Origin: Gonocerus acuteangulatus
Lineage: Eukaryota > Arthropoda > Insecta > Hemiptera > Coreidae
Assembly (NCBI GenBank): GCA_946811695.1
Contig: OX328125.1
Location: 43,780,086-43,844,085, forward strand
DNA: 64,000 nucleotides
Direction of reading: 5' to 3'
The translations under genes and the position numbers were made by a program. Below, one piece after another: positions 46,701 through 57,745 of this stretch. The notes under the pieces are model-generated. The model was not told the origin of the DNA. It saw nothing but the letters and a program-made list of their open reading frames with translations, and did not search any database. Positions within the stretch are counted from its first letter, which is position 1; every line of letters starts with the position of its first letter.

Positions 46701-47870
46701 TGTTCATCTGTTAAGCTGAGTTTACACAAATGATAATATATATATATATGTAAAAATTGGTGGGGAATCTTTTCCCCAACGTATCGCCGTTCCGGAAAAA
46801 CAGTGACGTAAATGCAAAAACTACATAATTTCAGGAGAGTAAAAATACGATTTGCAGTTGTATAGAACGTACAATTGAAAAGGATGTAAGTTACAGAAAA
46901 TTATGATATTTTGAGTGTATGTAGAATATATACTTTTCTTTCATATACCGGGATTAGGATCACCCTAATTTCAATTAAATTTTAACCCTTTAGTGCAGTT
47001 AAGTCATTGTTTCTCTAAAAATTGTTCGTTGTTCTAGAAGACAAATTTTCTTTCTATTGTTCTGTCGAATTTTCTCTGGAGGTCCTGAATGGAACGAGAG
47101 ATAGTCCATGTTCCCCTGATATTGTCTATGGACTTATTTGCATCTGACACATTTTTGCAGTTAGGTCACTGTTCTTCCGAAACGGCAATATGTAGTATAT
47201 CTTAACGAAACGGTTAATTTTTCAAACAAAGGCGTATGGATTTGGCAATCGTTCTAAATATATTTCCCAACTTTCACGAAACGTTTAAAACATTCACACC
47301 TGTTGAGAAGGAACTTGAGATAGGGAAAGTCAACGATGGGCCTGATTTCAGCCTACAATTTGACACTAATTTACTTCGAGCTTAGCAAATAATCCTGTAA
47401 CTTGCTCTAATTAATTTCAGAAGTTTCTTAACCCAGTCTTGTAAATCAAATATTTGATTAGATTATCTAAAGCCTGGTAGGCTTACTTCTAAGCCACTCC
47501 TCTTCATTTTCCTACAACAAGTAAACAACAAGTAAATTTCCAGTTAAACACCGATCCAGGGGGTGTTTCGTTACAGTTTTTAGAAGCGGATATTACCCAT
47601 TTGTATGTTATGTAAAATTTCAGATCAAGAAAACGTCCTTCACGAAGGATTCACATAACGTTCATCAGGAATTTGCCTAACAAAACCTAAAATCAAAATA
47701 CAAAATGAACACATATAGTTTAGCTCTTTTATATTTCTAAAAGAGGATAACAGAGGATCACCGAAACATTAATTTAAGCCCTTTCTGATTTTTTAGCGTA
47801 TTTCATCCCTCCCTCAGGGGAGGAAACCCGCTTATGACGTCGGCGCGATGCCGCAATCCGGACTAGAAAA
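43741..47870. other. Intergenic; repeat B copies
   Basis: 46040-46720 (+), and probably 44890-45170, are diverged repeat B sequences. A somewhat GC-richer stretch at 45640-46030 has a 97-codon frame (45710-46003, +) that I do not recognise; it starts in repeat-like sequence and I do not call it a gene. 47790-47870 holds a repeat C copy. Confidence 0.45.
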
Positions 47871-47961
47871 TAAGAAAACCTTTCGTGTCTGTTAATAAAA
47901 TTTGTTTTTCCTTAAATCCAAAACTCAACCAATCCATGTATATATGTATATATATATATAA

Positions 47962-48015
<54 letters not shown>

Positions 48016-48289
48016 TAACTTTCAAGCTGCTTCGCTGGGAATTAGATGTGTTTTCTGCAACTCGGCTTCTTTCTCCAGCGGTCTTGCTCCTCCTTTCATC
48101 GCAATATTTCGCCGGATTCCTCTCCGGCTTCTTCTGGCAGTCACTCATCCTTGCTGGTTGGTAAGGGAATGAAGCATTCCATGCCAGAAGAAGCCGGAGA
48201 GGAATCCGGCGATGAAAGGAGGAGCAAGACCGCTGGAGAAAGAAGCCGAGTTGCAGAAAACATATATATATATATATATACACACACAC

Positions 48290-48351
<62 letters not shown>

Positions 48352-48369
48352 ATTGGTTGAGTTTCATAG

Positions 48370-48431
<62 letters not shown>

Positions 48432-48505
48432 ATTGGTTGAGTTTCATATATATACATGGATTTAAGGAAAAATAAATTTTATTAACAGACACGAAAGGTT
48501 TTCTG
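47871..48505. repeat. Nested foldback locus with 80-bp identical inner stem
   Basis: The outer arms (about 47871-47937 and 48430-48505) are inverted, both containing AACCAATCCAT, TTTCCTTAAATCCA and the ACGAAAGGTTTTC phrase. Inner arms 48050-48139 and 48182-48261 are exact reverse complements over 80 bp; the left arm has one extra 10 bp. Between outer and inner arms lie (AT)n tracts that also pair. The central loop is 42 nt. The inner arms are GC-richer than their surroundings and carry CTCGGCTTCTTTCTCCAGCG. Transcribed, it would make a long double-stranded hairpin. Confidence 0.88.
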
Positions 48506-48735
48506 GCATATTGTTCTAAAACATCTCGAAAACGGTTGGAAAATCGTGGTAAGTGGAAGGTAACCATTCGAAATCTCACTAAATTTTCTACAAAGAAGGC
48601 TCTGAATTAAGTTTGGATAGGATAAATATGTGTTTAAAACTTTAAACTCGGTGATCCTCCGTTGTTGCTTTGCACGATGCAAATGTAAATATATTCAAAA
48701 TAATTTAACCCTTTAGCGCACAGAGGTAACATGTA

Positions 48736-48809
<74 letters not shown>

Positions 48810-48814
48810 ATAAA
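48506..48814 (+). repeat. Repeat B segment and (AT)n-(GT)n
   Basis: 48506-48640 carries the repeat B phrase CTCGAAAACGGTTGG...AAATCGTGGTAAGTGG. About 48738-48808 is an (AT)n-(GT)n microsatellite. Confidence 0.7.
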
Positions 48815-49861
48815 AAAAATCCGTCACGCAGGAGCTGCATAACTAAGCACTTTCCTCAGAATTTGGGTAGTGTAGACTGCTTTCCAGAACAATTTGCTTA
48901 AAATATCCTACATAAATAAAATAAAAACATGAATAGTTCTCTTTTAAATTTGTAATGAGTAACTGATCAATTATTAATTTGCTTCCAGAGTTATGTTTAC
49001 ACATGGTACCTACTACTACACTACGTAATAAATACAAAAAACCTCATATTATCGTATTTTGATCTAACGCAGGAACAGGATACAGTCACTCTAGTGGTAG
49101 AAAGCGCTCCTTGCGGCGGCTTTGTGAACCTACGTTTGGCGGGCTTTTCTATTGAAATATATTACAAATTAAACCCCCGCTTTACGATTGACCGATTGAG
49201 CTCATTTTTACAACACTTCTTTCTCATGAGTTACCCACGACGTATACAGCAGAAATTACGACCGGTATGAGTATATTAGGAATTTGGGTCCGTAGTAAAC
49301 CCCCCCTTCTAATGAACCGATTTAGTTTATTTTTACAACACATATTTAACTGTAGATTACCACTATGAATACCGAGTTTCGTCGAAATATACCAAAAATC
49401 ACGGCTGGTAGTGGCGAATTGGTATTGTGGGTCCGGAGTAAAACCCCCCCCCTCCTAATGAACCGTTTTAGTTTATTTTTACAACACATATTTACCTGTG
49501 GATTACCACTACGAATACCGAGTTTCGTCGAAATATACCAAAAATCACGGCTGGTAGTGGCGAATTGGTATTGTGGGTCCGGAGTAAACCCCCCCCCCCC
49601 CTTCTAATGAACCGATTTAGTTCATTTTTATATCTCACTTTTACTCTCTATATTACCACTACGAATACCAAGTTTCGTTGAAATATAACAAATATTACGG
49701 CTGACATAGTCAAATTAGTGTTTTGGGTTCGGGGTAAACCCCCCCTTCCGGTGGACCGACTTTGGTGGTTAACGAACTCGTTCAATCGTTTGCTAATTGA
49801 ATGCTATATACCAAGTTTCGTGACGAAAAAACGAAAACTCTGGCCGCTATCGTGTTAACAG

Positions 49862-49916
<55 letters not shown>

Positions 49917-50067
49917 TATATATATATAGATATATATAAATTTTAACGGGGGTCATTTTCGGTGTCTACTTGGTAGGATCGAAAAAGATTTGAAGAAATT
50001 TTTCAAAAATTCCGTCATGAGTCCAACCTCAATAGCTACTTTCCTTCGGAGGAAAGTGCTAAAAAGA
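48815..50067. repeat. Long dispersed repeat A, copy 2
   Basis: Same orientation and ends as 24376-25492 and very similar throughout. It has one more of the internal repeats of about 145 bp (GGGTCCGGAGTAAACCCCC starts near 49287, 49430 and 49576, with a variant near 49727). The poly(C) runs and the (AT)n tract near 49866-49930 differ in length. There is no coding capacity. Confidence 0.85.
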
Positions 50068-51576
50068 TTGTATTAAGAGTAATGTAATGTAAATATATAG
50101 ACAATAAGATAATATAATGCAATTTAGTAACATATAAATAATGTAAATATATAAACAATAAGGTAATATTATGCAATCTAAATTATATATATAATATAAA
50201 TATGTAGGCAATTAGGTAACATAATATTCTGTAATAAAATATATAAAATGTAAGGTGTACATTGTCACCAACAAATAAATAATAATAAATTGATTTTAGC
50301 AGTGATATTAATTTGTCAGTAAAACAAGAGAAAGAAAGTTTGGTTGTTTGTAATAAATCTGTCCGACCGAAAGTCGAAGAGGCCGAATGAGCAATTTCCG
50401 CTATTGTAAATTGATTGCGTATAAAATCTAACTTTTCTTCAAAATTGCAATGGAGTAGATGATTTAATTTTTCACAAAATATTAACTATATTTATTGCAG
50501 TTTTTCCAAATGATACTAGAGATAAGAGCGTTATGGAAACGCGCTAGGATGACGCATTTCCTGCGAGTCGGACTTAAACTTCACGTATGAACTTCTCGTT
50601 AAATTACTCATCAAAGGACTTCTGTTATAATTGGAATGTATTATTGAAGAATTAGGGAGCCCTCTGAGACATTGGATAAAGAAAGCAGGAAGCAGTCACT
50701 GAACCGAAGAAATATCTAAGGAGGGGGGGGGGACTTTCCCTGAAACGGAACGGGATAATTTATATGTTTACCCTGGCTCGGAGTCGGATTTGTGGCAACA
50801 CTGTGCTAAGGGGAGAGTGTTTATTTAATTGTAGCGTTTATTTGCACAGCAATGTTCTGCTTAAAGTTGCCTTAAACAATAGTGTAAACAATTCATCGGG
50901 ACTGGCCAGACAAGAAATATTTGATTTTTGTAAAATCAACAGTTAAATTGACTAAATAAATGTAATTGTTTTGGTCATATCTCTTATTTTTTGTATTCTG
51001 ACTTTGCCACATGCCATTGAGTTTAATCTTTGAACTGTCATTTTTGTAAGTGAGCAAGTTTAGAAGCTATAGAGGATTGAATGGTAATTGCAACTCTCTA
51101 CTGTTTTTGGAATATTTAATGAATTATAAAGAACAAAATGTCTTCTATCCTATTTCTGTCTTCCTTGTCTTTATTTCTTGTTTATCCTTGAATGATATAC
51201 ACTGACAAAGATATATTGTTTCTGCCATAGAAAGTTGTTTTTTTTTTGTTTTTTTTGTGGAAAATATTAGTTCTGTTAAATTACATGGACCATCGGGTAA
51301 GCAGTGACAGTTTGCACGTGTTTATTCAATTCAAAGCTTTTTTTAATGTTTATTTTATGCACATGTAGATTGCAATATTTATTGACGTGGGACATAGACC
51401 AATCAAAATCAAAAACACCCACATAAAACAATGTATATTTAATAATAAACTGGAAACGCTATATCATGTTACCAGTGTCATATGTATTTATCGAGATAGA
51501 GGTTATCATTGATACATGAGGTTATTAAGTGGACCAAATAAATAGGACAAATATTAATAAGAACACAATTTGCTAA
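50068..51576 (+). other. Intergenic region upstream of the AGGF1-like frame
   Basis: AT-rich. The phrase GCATTTCCTGCGAGTCGGACTT near 50548 is repeat debris. The 100 bp before the ATG at 51577 have no clear TATA box or initiator, so the promoter is not assigned. Confidence 0.4.
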
Positions 51577-52800
51577 ATGGATGAGGCTTCTAATTCAGAA
51601 AACTATGATGTTATCAATCACTGGCAAGGTGCAGATATTGCGGAGAACGTCGCTGATATTGTTTCAGAAAACATGAAAAATACGGGGATGATTTACGATG
51701 AAGAATCAGGTCTGTACTTCGATTCTATCTTACAGTGTTATTATAATCCCAATTGTAGGCTATATTATCACAAAGGCAGTAAGGCGTTTTATACCTACGA
51801 CCTAGAGGCAAACACTTTGAATTTTCATTCATTTTGCGAAGAGGAAAATTACTTAAATTTATCACAGAGCACACGGGAAGAAGGTTATGATTTTTATCAA
51901 GATAAAGAGAAGAATAATGCAAATAAAATGGGTTCGCCTTCAAAAATGTATTTTGACGAAGAAAGCAACGAAATTGTGGACAGTGAAACTATTCATAGAG
52001 AAAATAACACAATTTTTTTGGAAGAAATGCGTTTAGAAGATAAAACTCTGCAAAGTTCTAAGGATTTAGATAAAATCAAATATAGAGATTCACCAAGAAT
52101 TGAGTTGAATGGAAATGAAGATTGTAATGAAGAATTGCTCTTCTCTGATGCACCCTGTTTGAAAGCCATCGTCACTTCGTCTGATGTTGGTGAAGTGTCC
52201 GTTGGTACTCAATACTTCATCACTTGGCCCGGAGGAACAATCGGTAGAACAGAAAACCACACTATTCGACTATCCGATCAACTTGTAAGCAAAAACCATG
52301 CTATTGTAAGCTGTAATCTCAAAAATGGTAGTTACATTTTCGAAATCAAGGACAACAGCAGTACGAACGGTACTTTTTTGAACGGAATCCGACTGCAACA
52401 AGACGAGTCCAAAGAGATCCATGATAGAAGTAAATTGAAAATAGGAAATGTGAGTCTTCTGTGTCATATTCATATTCTCTACGAAGCTTGTAGTGTATGT
52501 GAAGGCATAGTTCATGCCAAAGAAATTCCAAACAATTCTTTGACTCGCAAAACCTCGCGCTGGTCAGAACTGAATAAAATAAGAGAGAAATATGGTCTAA
52601 AGGCGGGAGAAAGATTTGAAGGGATCCGCTACAGAAAATACACCGACAGAGCGCAGGAACGCAGAGAAACAAAAGGCTCATCTCATGATTCAGAAAAAAC
52701 GGAAGTTACTTCAATGGAGGAACCAATAGACCACCGAAATATAGGTTACATTATGCTGAAGAAGATGGGATGGAATGCAGGAGATCCATTAGGGCAATGA
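51577..52800 (+). CDS. AGGF1-like protein with FHA domain, truncated G-patch
   Basis: A 407-codon frame without introns. Residues 37-84 (GMIYDEESGLYFDSILQCYY and on) resemble the aromatic OCRE repeat region of AGGF1. Residues 195-300 form an FHA domain with GR (223-224), SKNH (238-241) and NGTFLNG (264-270), the conserved phosphothreonine-reading residues. Residues 387-407 (NIGYIMLKKMGWNAGDPLGQ) open a G-patch, which stops at TGA just after the glycine-rich core begins. AGGF1 proteins are nuclear or secreted RNA-processing or signalling factors. This frame is shorter than the roughly 700 residues of the vertebrate protein. An intronless, 3'-shortened frame suggests either a retrocopy or a compact insect gene ending in a lesion. 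No poly(A) scar is seen. AATAAA follows at 52883. Confidence 0.8.
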   Translation: MDEASNSENYDVINHWQGADIAENVADIVSENMKNTGMIYDEESGLYFDSILQCYYNPNCRLYYHKGSKAFYTYDLEANTLNFHSFCEEENYLNLSQSTREEGYDFYQDKEKNNANKMGSPSKMYFDEESNEIVDSETIHRENNTIFLEEMRLEDKTLQSSKDLDKIKYRDSPRIELNGNEDCNEELLFSDAPCLKAIVTSSDVGEVSVGTQYFITWPGGTIGRTENHTIRLSDQLVSKNHAIVSCNLKNGSYIFEIKDNSSTNGTFLNGIRLQQDESKEIHDRSKLKIGNVSLLCHIHILYEACSVCEGIVHAKEIPNNSLTRKTSRWSELNKIREKYGLKAGERFEGIRYRKYTDRAQERRETKGSSHDSEKTEVTSMEEPIDHRNIGYIMLKKMGWNAGDPLGQ

Positions 52801-52882
52801 AATGTACAGAGTATTTTTACTGGTTATTTAACCAACTTCAAAACATTTCTACATCTTAGTATGATTACATAATATTTATTTA

Positions 52883-52888
52883 AATAAA
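52883..52888 (+). terminator. Polyadenylation signal AATAAA
   Basis: This lies 83 nt after the stop of the AGGF1-like frame, followed by a T/G-rich stretch (CTGTTGTTGTTTTTT), a usual downstream element. Confidence 0.6.
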
Positions 52889-52941
52889 ACACTGTTGTTG
52901 TTTTTTATGACATCGTAGTTCATAATACATTAATTAAAGGG

Positions 52942-53228
52942 GTCGGGGCTAAATAGTGCCAAGCAACATTTTGCACACAACTTAACTTTAGCTGCTATAT
53001 ATTGGATAATATGTGGGACTATCAGTTGAACTGGTTTGGGGAAAAAACATTAAGTAGCGTACAGGGCTTGTAGTCATATTTTAGTAGCATTTGCATCATA
53101 GACTGATAGTCTCACTTAATATCCAACTGTTGGATATTATGTGTGACTATCAGTAGCTGCTGTATGTTGGATTCCAACAGATAGCAGCTACAGTTAAGTT
53201 TTGTTGTTTGGCACTATTTAGCCCCGAC
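52942..53228. mobile_element. 287-bp MITE with long inverted ends
   Basis: The ends begin GTCGGGGCTAAATAGTGCCA and are mirrored at 53209-53228. The interior has further palindromes (TAGCTGCTGTATGTTGG near 53152, GTGTGACTATCAG near 53140). No frame is present. The target duplication is not clear. It lies 50 bp after the AGGF1-like poly(A) signal. Confidence 0.8.
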
Positions 53229-53399
53229 GCATTCAATTGATCTCTTACTTTAGTTAAGTATTCTTATTAAAAAAATTATACATGATCTCACGTACTGAAA
53301 ATAAAGAACAATAAATATATAAATTAATTAGAAATAACATGACAAATGAATAACAAATATGTATAGTTTGGATGAATTTCGAACATACAGAAAATATTT

Positions 53400-53470
53400 T
53401 TAGTCGGCAGTTCCGGATTGCGTTATGAGGACAACCTCATAAGCACGGTTCAAACGCTAAAAGCATCTCA
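53400..53470 (-). repeat. Repeat C fragment
   Basis: CGGCAGTTCCGGATTGCG and GAGGACAACCTCATAAGC are the complement of repeat C seen at 27715 and 47820. Confidence 0.65.
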
Positions 53471-53710
53471 TGAAATTCTCGATTTGACGATCTTATAAAA
53501 TTGTGTTTAAAATATGAAAAATGTAGGTTTCACTCCCGAAAACAAAACATTTCTGTTTCCTTCGTCTTTATTCATTTAACCAGTCAATGAATATCTCCAG
53601 GATGACCAGGCAGGTAAAATGAGTTTTTCATAATGCTTCTCTTTAGAATGAGCGGAAAAGATTGAGTCTCTTCCGCTTCGAGTTGGCTTGTGCCATTTAT
53701 TGGCGTCTAT

Positions 53711-54621
53711 AATTCTGTACCCCGGGGGTAAAAGACACCCTGTCAATTTTTTTATTAAATTGACTTAACAACATGTTCTTCATGTGGATTTTTGGGCCCA
53801 TGTAATGGTATAAAGCACGATTTCCTGCCCCCATAAATAACGAAGATAATTCATTAAAAAATAAAATCATATGGGTGATTCCACAGAAAAGTAGCACTTT
53901 TGGTGAAAACTTTTTCCTTTTTTTTTTTTCATTTTCTTTGTTTGATTTTTACTTCAGAGATAATAAAGCATGTCTAACTTAATATTATCAAAGCATTGGT
54001 CAATTAGTTTGCATGGCCTAAGTGGCCAAAAAGCAGCCATTTTGTCATCCTTTAGGATAATATTTTTTAGTTGTTTCTTTTTCAGTTACATTCGTGAGGG
54101 CGTAATGAAAAAAATACTCTAACAAAAAACTTCCTGCAAGTTACTGTAGGCCTAAAAAAATCAACGAAAGTTACAAACCCTAGAAGTGTGACAGGCAGGG
54201 GAGTGAGTATTAGGGCTTTGCAAAGCTCCAGCTCCAGATCAAAGGTTGTTACAGATCATCCAGTGCTAGGTATGATTTAAAATAGTTTTCTATCATCTTA
54301 CTAAAAAGGAAAAATATTAATATTTTCAATACGGACTGAATAATTGACATAAACCAAAAAGCGCTACTTTTCTGTAGAATCGCCCCTATCCGTTTTCATT
54401 AGAGGTAAAAGACACCATGTAGGAGGGCTTAGTTTTGTTTCACTATGATCAATAACTCCAATTACCTATCAATGCCAATAACAATTCGAAAAATTGTCTT
54501 TAAACTGTTTCTCTAAGTAACAAAGAAACAAATTTTAATAGTTCAAAGTTGTAGAAAATTGGCTCTCAAGAACAATTATAAATATGTGACATGGTGTCCT
54601 TTACCTCCGGGGTATAGAATT
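53711..54621. repeat. Nested inverted-repeat element
   Basis: The outer arms 53711-53745 and 54587-54621 pair (AATTCTGTACCCCGGGGGTA; complement TACCTCCGGGGTATAGAATT). Inner arms 53874-53902 and 54356-54385 also pair (GGGTGATTCCACAGAAAAGT; complement ACTTTTCTGTAGAATCGCCC). This suggests one foldback element inside another. No reading frame of note. Confidence 0.7.
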
Positions 54622-55530
54622 TTGCTTTGATTGAAGATTTCATTTTAGTGAGTGTTTAACAGTAAAATTAGTTTATGAACGTTAATTTCCTATTTCGAGC
54701 TTTTCAAATCTCACTAGGAATATGGATTCTGTGAAAACGCGCGAAGCTGACGCCCTTCCTGCCAGTAAGACTTTTTATAAACTGGGCGTATAAATACAAT
54801 ATTGATTATTGTATGCAGCAAGAACAAGAGGTCGGGCAAATGCAATTTACGTCACAATGACGCAATAGCTGGAAATAATAACGGGACAATAGCTGCCCTG
54901 GGGCGACAAGATAAGTGTGAAATTTAAATCCACCATGGGGGGCTAGTATGACGTCATGACCTACAACCCCCCTCCCCTCCTCCGCAGTCCATGACGTCAA
55001 TGGAATACAGATCCAACCCCCTCCCCCGCATCCATCCTCCTCTATTTTCAGTAATCCTTTCATTAAACAATACATAATCAACGACCAATTGTTTTATATT
55101 TTTATTATTTTATTCTTACTGGCAAATATAGAGATGACATTTTCAATATTCAATGTAGCTATTGAGGTTGTTCTCAAGAACAATTTTGGAAACATATGTT
55201 TAATACTTTATTTATTATCAACGAGTAACGGTAATGGGCACCTTACAAACTATATATCCAATGGATGATTGAATGTATGAGGCCTTTTACATAAATAAAA
55301 TATTTAAATAAATAGTTAAATAAATGTTTTAAATAAGGAAAGAAAATATTTATATCCTTAAACCCTCAGAAATAGCCGAAAATAAAAGAACAGATCCGAA
55401 AAACGTTCATCAAATTTTCCATAGTATAATAGATTAAACCCGTATTATTAAATTCTGTCTAATTGATATCGATTATTACGAAATAAGACACCATTTATCG
55501 GTAATGAGAGCCATATTGCATTAGTGGTGC
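54622..55530. other. Intergenic, nothing recognised
   Basis: AT-rich, with a C-rich stretch (54960-55035). The phrase AAAACGCGCGAAGCTGACGC near 54733 recalls repeat A debris. No gene. Confidence 0.4.
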
Positions 55531-55900
55531 ACTCTCAGCCTTTTAGTGACCTCAAGAGACGAGGTAGGAGTTTGATGTATTTTTTTTTTATTCTATTATT
55601 GATGATTTTTGATTCTATTATTGAAAACAAACACAAAGTTATAAAAACAAAAATGTTTTGGGATGTACAAAATATTTTGTTTTTAGAAGTACCCCTGAAG
55701 AGGTGCAAAGAGGCGCGAAACATGTCGTTTGAAAGATAAAAATAAAGAGAAAATATATGCTGCTTACTCAGATCTTTGGAATGCCCCCATTTCTACCCCT
55801 GGATCGGGCTAATGTCCTTTATTATTTTGAAAGGAAAGCCATTACCCCTGTTGGGAATCGAAACCACGACCAGAAACACGAACAGAACAACAATACGTGG
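55531..55900. repeat. Retroelement tail phrase and a minus-strand SINE-like copy
   Basis: 55690-55725 (+) holds CCTGAAGAGGTGCAAAGAGG then CGCGAAACATGTCG, related to 24070-24125 on the other strand. 55790-55885 (-) holds a tRNA-like box B (GGTTTCGATTCCC on the minus strand) like that at 35250-35380. Confidence 0.5.
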
Positions 55901-55959
55901 AGACAAAATTATAAACTTTACATTAATAATTAAACTGACTAATGAGAAATTGCCTGTAT

Positions 55960-56560
55960 TTTACCGTATTATTAATATATTTATAAAAAGTGTCCCAGTT
56001 TCCTCCGTCTACGATTAACTTAACATCTTCCGGCGTGAGGAGATCCTTGCTGTAATGCAATCTTCTGAACTCCTTCATTACAGGACATCAAGCAATGATG
56101 TGCAGGATGTCTTCTTCCTCTTGAAGATTGCATATGGAGCAGTGTGCACGTCCGTCTGTACGCCATGGCCTACTGTTCAGATGCAGCATCTCTGTTCTAG
56201 CTTACATGATCAAGCGGATTGCGTAGAGGGACCTGTCATCTGAAATGTAGGAAACGCCAAAGTCGGTGTGATTCAGCTTTTTGTAAAGGACATGATATTG
56301 CGACGACTGAGACAGTTCAGCCCATCGTCTCTGTTCGAGATTAGCGAGTGACAGCAGTATCCTGGAACTTGCTTCTTTCATCAATGCAGGGTCACCGCTC
56401 GTCCAGCTGTCCATGCTCTCCCCAGCTCTGGCGAATAGCTTCTCCTATTCCCTGAACAACCAGCCTTTTTTTCCTATAACCTCGTCTAACAATCTACCAG
56501 GCAGCCTATGTCTCGGTCGTGTCAGCAGTCGTTGGATGTATTCGAGATGAATCTTTAGGG
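55960..56560 (-). pseudogene. LINE C-terminal relic with CCHC knuckle
   Basis: Minus-strand frames, interrupted by a stop, encode a tail typical of insect non-LTR retrotransposons: RWAELSQSSQYHVLYKKLNH, then RPWRTDGRAHCSICNLQEEE and CPVMKEFRRLHY. The C..C...H...C spacing of the knuckle is kept. It is an old, degenerate copy of a LINE distinct from that at 19715. Confidence 0.65.
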
Positions 56561-57160
56561 TGTGCAAGAAAATTGCCTACCAGTTTCCAGGTATATGGCG
56601 TAGTTCGGAGTGTATGTTGGCAACCCGAAGAGCCGAACAAAACTATGTTTTCTATGTAAATATCATAGCTCCAAAATTTTGCTACGTTCACGCACCGAAT
56701 TCTCCAAATGAGTTCGCTCTATCAAAAGTCGCATAGGAACTGTATTTGTAGGAAATGTAATAAACTTTCGAATAGATTCTTTACATTTGCTACGATTTCC
56801 CATCCAGTTCTCAGGTATATAGGAATATATCCCAAAACCCCAAGGAACTTTTCCATTTTCCTCGATAACGATTGTAGATACGGCCTTGGAAATGTCTCCA
56901 TGAAATTCCTTGAATCCAATTACGTGTACGCAGTAAACCAGCTACGCAAAACTATAAGGATTACAATTTTCTTGGCGCGAATTTCGCCTCAAAATCAATG
57001 TGGATACTGATAGTTAACTAACTTGACCTTTCAAATTATACTAAGTATTTTTATATTAAATTTCATTAAAATTGGTTCATTTTTTAGCCAGCTAAAGAGC
57101 GGACAGACAAATATATATAGTATATACCTAGTGTATTAAGAAGCAAGAATTATTCTTTCA

Positions 57161-57166
57161 TTTATT
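57161..57166 (-). terminator. Polyadenylation signal of the WD40 gene
   Basis: On the minus strand AATAAA lies 15 nt beyond the stop codon at 57182-57184. The short 3' UTR is plausible for a compact insect gene. Confidence 0.6.
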
Positions 57167-57181
57167 TATCTTTATACATAT

Positions 57182-57745
57182 TTACAGATGGAAAGCACTT
57201 TCTTTTGGGGGAGATTTTTCAAGATTGCCTCTGAATAAATGGGTTCCCGGGTCCCTTGATATAGAGGATATATAGTTTTCTAATTCTTCTCTCAATATGC
57301 TCTTTGGACCAGTGTCCAGCGTTGAACGTATTTCTTGTATAAAATCTTTAATGAAATCCTCTTTTGGAGTATGTGGTTGTTTTCTATCTTCATCAATTCG
57401 CTTTTTCAGTGCTTCCATTCGTTTCAGGTGACGTTTGCTGACTCCAACGAGAATCCCTGCTTCCGTCCGACCTGTCTCTTTCTCTGTAGCCTTTCCCTTG
57501 TTTTCAGTTTCCTCTTTGTTTGCTTCCCCAGTTCCTGCCTTTTCTTCAGTCGTTTCTTTGTCTGCGTTAGAATCGTTTGCCATAACTCCGTCATTTGCAT
57601 CGGGATTTGAAACGAAACCCATTGGGCCGAGGAATGGGTAGAAAGTGATAATGTTGTAGATATTGTTCACAGTCCCATATGAAATTATTTGTTTTAAATA
57701 ATCTAATGCAACGACGGCATTTGCTTCTTCTGATGCATGTAACAC
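57182..57745 (-). CDS. WD40-repeat gene, last exon
   Basis: The acceptor is TTTTCAG before 57745, phase 0, continuing from the exon at 59198-59455. The first 40 residues (ASEEANAVVALDYLKQIISY, then GTVNNIYNIITFYPF) can be read as a last propeller strand set, although the WD signature is weak. The remainder is a long charged, probably disordered tail with Glu/Lys-rich repeats (about residues 55-100). A helical segment follows (KRHLKRMEALKKRIDEDRKQ) and the frame ends at TAA. A link to the upstream exons is inferred from phase and position. It could also be an exon of a different gene. Confidence 0.55.
   Translation of the reverse strand: MLHASEEANAVVALDYLKQIISYGTVNNIYNIITFYPFLGPMGFVSNPDANDGVMANDSNADKETTEEKAGTGEANKEETENKGKATEKETGRTEAGILVGVSKRHLKRMEALKKRIDEDRKQPHTPKEDFIKDFIQEIRSTLDTGPKSILREELENYISSISRDPGTHLFRGNLEKSPPKESAFHL

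Noticed and set aside
47885..48580. Open frames of Tyr-Ile repeats on both strands
   Set aside because: They are translations of (AT)n microsatellites plus hairpin arms, not genes.
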